Shown: positions 61,162-64,000 of the stretch, in pieces | Position numbering within the stretch: position 1 is the stretch's first letter | How the letters are laid out: each line of letters opens with the position of its first letter | NCBI GenBank assembly: GCA_942492835.1 | Contig: OW818645.1 | Location: 1,364,001-1,428,000 of the forward strand | DNA length: 64,000 nucleotides | Direction: 5' to 3' | DNA from: GWB2-37-7 sp942492835 | GTDB lineage: Bacteria; Bacillota; Clostridia; Lutisporales; Lutisporaceae | Program-made: the position numbers and the translations under genes | The notes under the pieces: model-generated | Databases searched by the model: none | The model's input: the letters and a program-made list of their open reading frames with translations, nothing else | What the model was told of the DNA's origin: nothing

Positions 61162-61704
61162 TTATTTCTTACCTGTTTTTCCTTCTTTACGTCTGATTAC
61201 TTCGTCACTGTATTTAATACCTTTACCTAGATATGGCTCAGGTTGTCTTACAGATCTGATGTTAGCAGCGTGTTGACCAACTGATTCTTTATTTGCACCT
61301 TTAATAATTATTTTATTTGGTGCTGGAACTTCAGTTGTGATACCTTCTGGATCTACAAGTTCAACAGGATGTGAGTAACCAATTGTTAAAACCAACTTGT
61401 TGCCTTGTTTTTGTGCTCTATAACCAACACCGTTGATTTCTAAAGTTCTCTCAAATCCCTTTGATACTCCTTCTACCATGTTGTTTACTAGAGCTCTTGT
61501 AAGTCCGTGTAAAGATCTGTGAGCTTTTTCATCACTAGGTCTTCTAACGATTACTTTACCTTCTTCTATAGTAATAAGCATATCTTTATGCAATTTCTTT
61601 TCTAATTGTCCTTTTGGACCTTTTACTGTAACTAAATTCTCTTCAGCAATTTTTATATTAACGCCTTCAGGAATCGCTACAGGTAATCTACCTATTCTTG
61701 ACAT
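61162..61704 (-). CDS. rplF: 50S ribosomal protein L6
   Basis: The 180-residue protein has two similar domains; start MSRIGRLPVAIPEGV, and the conserved end EPYLGKGIKYSDEVIRRKEG. It binds near the sarcin-ricin loop. Place between rpsH and rplR. Confidence 0.98.
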   Translation of the reverse strand: MSRIGRLPVAIPEGVNIKIAEENLVTVKGPKGQLEKKLHKDMLITIEEGKVIVRRPSDEKAHRSLHGLTRALVNNMVEGVSKGFERTLEINGVGYRAQKQGNKLVLTIGYSHPVELVDPEGITTEVPAPNKIIIKGANKESVGQHAANIRSVRQPEPYLGKGIKYSDEVIRRKEGKTGKK

Positions 61705-61729
61705 TCTTGCACCTCCTGTTCAAAAGATT

Positions 61730-62128
61730 TTACCAGATGTAGGCTAAAACTTCTCCGCCTATTCCTTGGCTTCTAGCAGTCTTGTCAGTCATTATGCCTC
61801 TTGATGTTGACAGAATAGCTATACCCAATCCACCTAATACCTTTGGTACTTCTTCCCTGTCTGCATAAACCTTTAAGCCTGGCTTACTTATTCTCTTAAG
61901 GCCTGTTATAACCTTTGACTTGTTAGCCCCGTATTTTAAAGTGATTCTTATATTACTTTTTGTGCCGTCTTCTAAAATTTCGAAGTCTTTTATATAGCCT
62001 TCTTCAAATAGTATTTTTGCTATTGCTTTCTTCATCTTTGAAGTAGGAACATCTACTTTTTCATGTTTGACAGTGTTTGCATTCCTAATACGTGTTAGCA
62101 TATCAGCAATCGGATCACAAATAACCAT
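61730..62128 (-). CDS. rpsH: 30S ribosomal protein S8
   Basis: The 132 residues run from DPIADMLTRIRNANTVKHEK to the C-terminal LSTSRGIMTDKTARSQGIGG and LAYIW. S8 binds the 16S central domain and in many bacteria represses the spc operon. It follows rpsZ by 58 bases. Confidence 0.98.
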   Translation of the reverse strand: MVICDPIADMLTRIRNANTVKHEKVDVPTSKMKKAIAKILFEEGYIKDFEILEDGTKSNIRITLKYGANKSKVITGLKRISKPGLKVYADREEVPKVLGGLGIAILSTSRGIMTDKTARSQGIGGEVLAYIW

Positions 62129-62186
62129 TAAACCATAACCTCCCTTATTGTATAAGTTGTTATATGAGGATGTATATTATCCAGCG

Positions 62187-62372
62187 TTACCAGCTAGCTT
62201 TTTTAACTCCAGGTATTTGTCCTTTATATGCCAATTCTCTAAAGCATATACGGCAGACACCAAACTTTCTTAGATAAGCATGTGGTCTTCCGCACAATCT
62301 GCATCTACTATATGCTTGCGTAGAAAACTTTGGAGTCTTCTGCTGTTTTAGTACCATAGCTTTTTTAGCCAA
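62187..62372 (-). CDS. rpsZ: 30S ribosomal protein S14, zinc type
   Basis: The 61-residue C+ form of S14 has CRLCGRPHAYLRKFGVCRIC (two CxxC pairs for zinc) and RELAYKGQIPGVKKASW. It is the short type common in Firmicutes, placed between rplE and rpsH. Confidence 0.98.
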   Translation of the reverse strand: MAKKAMVLKQQKTPKFSTQAYSRCRLCGRPHAYLRKFGVCRICFRELAYKGQIPGVKKASW

Positions 62373-62387
62373 ATTAACCCCTCCTAT

Positions 62388-62930
62388 CTATTGGTTTGTG
62401 TATGGCATTCCAAGAAGCCTTAAAAATTCTCTAGCTTCTTCATCAGTTTTAGCGGTAGTTACAAAGATTACGTCCATTCCTCTAACCTTATCTACCTTAT
62501 CGTATTCTATTTCTGGGAATATAAGCTGTTCTTTTATTCCTAGTGCATAGTTACCTCTGCCATCAAATGCCTTTGTTGAAACACCTCTAAAGTCCCTAAC
62601 TCTTGGTAGAGCAACATTGAACAATCTATCAGCAAACTCATACATTTTTTCTCCACGTAGGGTTACTTTAGCACCTATGTTCATGCCTTCTCTAACCTTA
62701 AAAGAAGCTATTGATTTCTTAGCTTTTGTTATTATCGGCTTTTGACCTGTAATCATTGCTAAGTCGTTTACAGCTGATTCTAATCCCTTTGCGTTATCCT
62801 TTGTATCACCAAGGCCCATGTTTACAACAATCTTTTCAAGCTTTGGTATTTGCATTGTGCTCTTATATTGGAACTTCTGCATCAATGCAGGAGCTATTTC
62901 TTTTAGGTATCTTTCTTTAAGTCTATTCAA
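62388..62930 (-). CDS. rplE: 50S ribosomal protein L5
   Basis: L5 binds 5S rRNA. The TTG at 62930 (MNRLKERYLKEIAPAL) is chosen: GGAGG lies seven bases before it and it gives the family length of 180; an ATG five codons earlier contains that site. Motifs include KLEKIVVNMGLGD, KAKKSIASFKVREG and RDFRGVSTKAFDGRGNY. Confidence 0.96.
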   Translation of the reverse strand: MNRLKERYLKEIAPALMQKFQYKSTMQIPKLEKIVVNMGLGDTKDNAKGLESAVNDLAMITGQKPIITKAKKSIASFKVREGMNIGAKVTLRGEKMYEFADRLFNVALPRVRDFRGVSTKAFDGRGNYALGIKEQLIFPEIEYDKVDKVRGMDVIFVTTAKTDEEAREFLRLLGMPYTNQ

Positions 62931-62955
62931 ATTTACTACCTCCATTCAGAGCTAA

Positions 62956-63285
62956 TTATTTATCAAATACATCTCCGCAGCTCTTGCAGTATCTTACTTT
63001 AGTTTGATCATTCAGCATTTTGTGTCCTATTCTAACACCCTTTTTACACTTATCACACCAAATCATAACTTTTGAACTAAACAATGGTGATTCTTGGTGT
63101 ATAATTCCACCTTGCTGAACAGTCTTTGAAGGTTTCTTATGCTTTGTGCTTACATTAATACCTTCAACTATTACTTTACTGTTTTTTGGTAATGCGACTA
63201 GCACCTTACCTCTTTTACCTTTATCTTTACCAGAGATTACAACTACTGAATCTCCTCTTTTTACGTGTAGCTTATTCGCTTCCAT
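62956..63285 (-). CDS. rplX: 50S ribosomal protein L24
   Basis: L24 starts large-subunit assembly. A KOW motif (VKRGDSVVVISGKDKGKRGK) is followed by a C-terminal zinc-ribbon-like part with two CxxC pairs (CDKC, CKSC), a variant seen in Clostridia. ATG at 63285 with GGAGG upstream is used; the GTG three codons earlier overlaps that site. Confidence 0.97.
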   Translation of the reverse strand: MEANKLHVKRGDSVVVISGKDKGKRGKVLVALPKNSKVIVEGINVSTKHKKPSKTVQQGGIIHQESPLFSSKVMIWCDKCKKGVRIGHKMLNDQTKVRYCKSCGDVFDK

Positions 63286-63300
63286 ATTTGCCACCTCCTA

Positions 63301-63669
63301 TTAAAGCACTTCTGGTGCGAGGGATAATATTTTCATGAACTCTTTATCTCTAAGTTCTCTCGCAACTGGTCCAAATATACGAGTGCCCTTGGGCTGCTTA
63401 TCATCTTTTATAATTACTGCTGCATTATCATCAAATCTGATATAACTTCCGTCTGCTCTTCTTAAACCCTTGATAGTTCTAACAATAACAGCCTTTACTA
63501 CATCACCCTTTTTAACAACACCGCCTGGCGTTGCATCTTTAACAGAAGCAACTATTATATCACCAATATTTCCATATCGTCTCATTGAACCGCCCATAAC
63601 ACGGATACACAACAATTCTTTTGCACCGGAATTATCTGCTACATTTAGACGACTTTCTTGTTGTATCAT
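63301..63669 (-). CDS. rplN: 50S ribosomal protein L14
   Basis: The 122 residues begin MIQQESRLNVADNSGAKELL and carry KGDVVKAVIVRTIKGLRRAD and FDDNAAVIIKDDKQPKGTRI. L14 contacts S12 side bridges. It lies between rpsQ and rplX. Confidence 0.98.
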   Translation of the reverse strand: MIQQESRLNVADNSGAKELLCIRVMGGSMRRYGNIGDIIVASVKDATPGGVVKKGDVVKAVIVRTIKGLRRADGSYIRFDDNAAVIIKDDKQPKGTRIFGPVARELRDKEFMKILSLAPEVL

Positions 63670-63691
63670 TTATAACCCTCCTTCCGGAATT

Positions 63692-63955
63692 TTACTTAGC
63701 TTTTTCCATTATCTCAACAAGTCTCCATCTTTTTTCCTTGCTTAGAGGTCTTGTTTCCATAATTTTTACTGTGTCACCTATATTACACTCATTGTTTTCG
63801 TCGTGTGCCTTGAACTTAGTAGTTCTCTTAACAGATTTCTTATATAATGGGTGACGAACCAAAGTTTCGATAGAAACAACAATTGTTTTATCCATCTTGT
63901 TGCTTACTACTTTACCAATTCTAGTTTTTCTATCATTTCTTTCAACTGATTGCAT
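63692..63955 (-). CDS. rpsQ: 30S ribosomal protein S17
   Basis: The 87 residues have GKVVSNKMDKTIVVSIETLV, HPLYKKSVKRTTKFKAHD and NIGDTVKIMETRPLSKEKRW. It is next to rplN, and rpmC lies upstream. Confidence 0.98.
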   Translation of the reverse strand: MQSVERNDRKTRIGKVVSNKMDKTIVVSIETLVRHPLYKKSVKRTTKFKAHDENNECNIGDTVKIMETRPLSKEKRWRLVEIMEKAK

Positions 63956-63972
63956 AACATAAACCTCCTATC

Positions 63973-64000
63973 TTACTTTGCCTCAACTGATTTGAGTTCT
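63973..64000 (-). CDS. rpmC: 50S ribosomal protein L29, C-terminal end (partial)
   Basis: The last nine codons of a frame entering from the window edge read ELKSVEAK and stop at TAA, 18 bases before rpsQ. Position in the spc operon identifies it as rpmC; the sequence alone is too short to prove it. Confidence 0.7.

Noticed and set aside
1..64000. tRNA or rRNA genes and CRISPR arrays
   Set aside because: None could be recognised on either strand; absence by eye is not proof.

Overview
The window is AT-rich Firmicutes DNA from an anaerobe of the class Clostridia. The evidence is a bacterial spc/alpha ribosomal-protein operon with zinc-binding (C+) forms of S4, S14, L36 and Adk, a KOW-domain gene between map and infA, a reverse-order rubrerythrin, a CwlD-like spore-cortex amidase, and purine, molybdenum-cofactor and c-di-AMP riboswitches of the Firmicutes type. 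The genus cannot be fixed from the sequence alone.

Layout. 1-4.3 kb: a membrane-anchored protein of unknown function, a class I methyltransferase, two GNAT acetyltransferases and an 89-residue protein that looks like a stefin-type cystatin. 4.5-11.0 kb: an accessory block bounded by two copies of the guaA 3' end, one of them a diverged 30-codon remnant. It holds an 11-helix membrane protein, a serine-resolvase tail, a DUF3883 nuclease-like gene overlapping an integrase-like zinc-ribbon gene, a nonsense-mutated REP-type transposase and a Fic AMPylase; this is the most island-like part. 11-21.3 kb: guaA and guaB behind a guanine riboswitch; then, behind a probable Moco/tungsten-cofactor riboswitch, a tungstate/molybdate ABC permease and ATPase, two MoeA paralogues (one fused to a binding-protein-like domain), MoaA and a MOSC protein.

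21.3-26.5 kb: phosphoesterase, DUF1189 membrane protein, a c-di-AMP-riboswitch-controlled peptidoglycan-binding protein, an acyltransferase and rubrerythrin. 26.5-35.5 kb: an extended type III restriction-modification locus (SNF2 helicase, DUF4391 protein, Mod, Res) in which res is split by a 4-bp tandem duplication. 35.9-41.7 kb: an ABC-F protein whose second ATPase site looks dead, two tiny ORFs, a MATE exporter, a CwlD-like amidase and an M29 aminopeptidase. 41.7-46.8 kb: a folate operon (folE, folP, folB, folK) headed by a PilZ c-di-GMP receptor and a MazG-like pyrophosphatase that may supply a missing folate step. 47-48.7 kb: a repeat-domain surface protein and a PadR/DUF2812 pair with two palindromic operators.

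48.8-64 kb: all genes on the minus strand, in the conserved order rpmC-rpsQ-rplN-rplX-rplE-rpsZ-rpsH-rplF-rplR-rpsE-rpmD-rplO-secY-adk-map-KOW-infA-rpmJ-rpsM-rpsK-rpsD-rpoA-rplQ-ecfA1-ecfA2-ecfT-truA-rplM-rpsI. No tRNA, rRNA or CRISPR array was seen. The best candidates for undescribed biology are the integrase-like/DUF3883 pair inside the guaA-bounded block and the bacterial cystatin; both functions are inferred, not shown.
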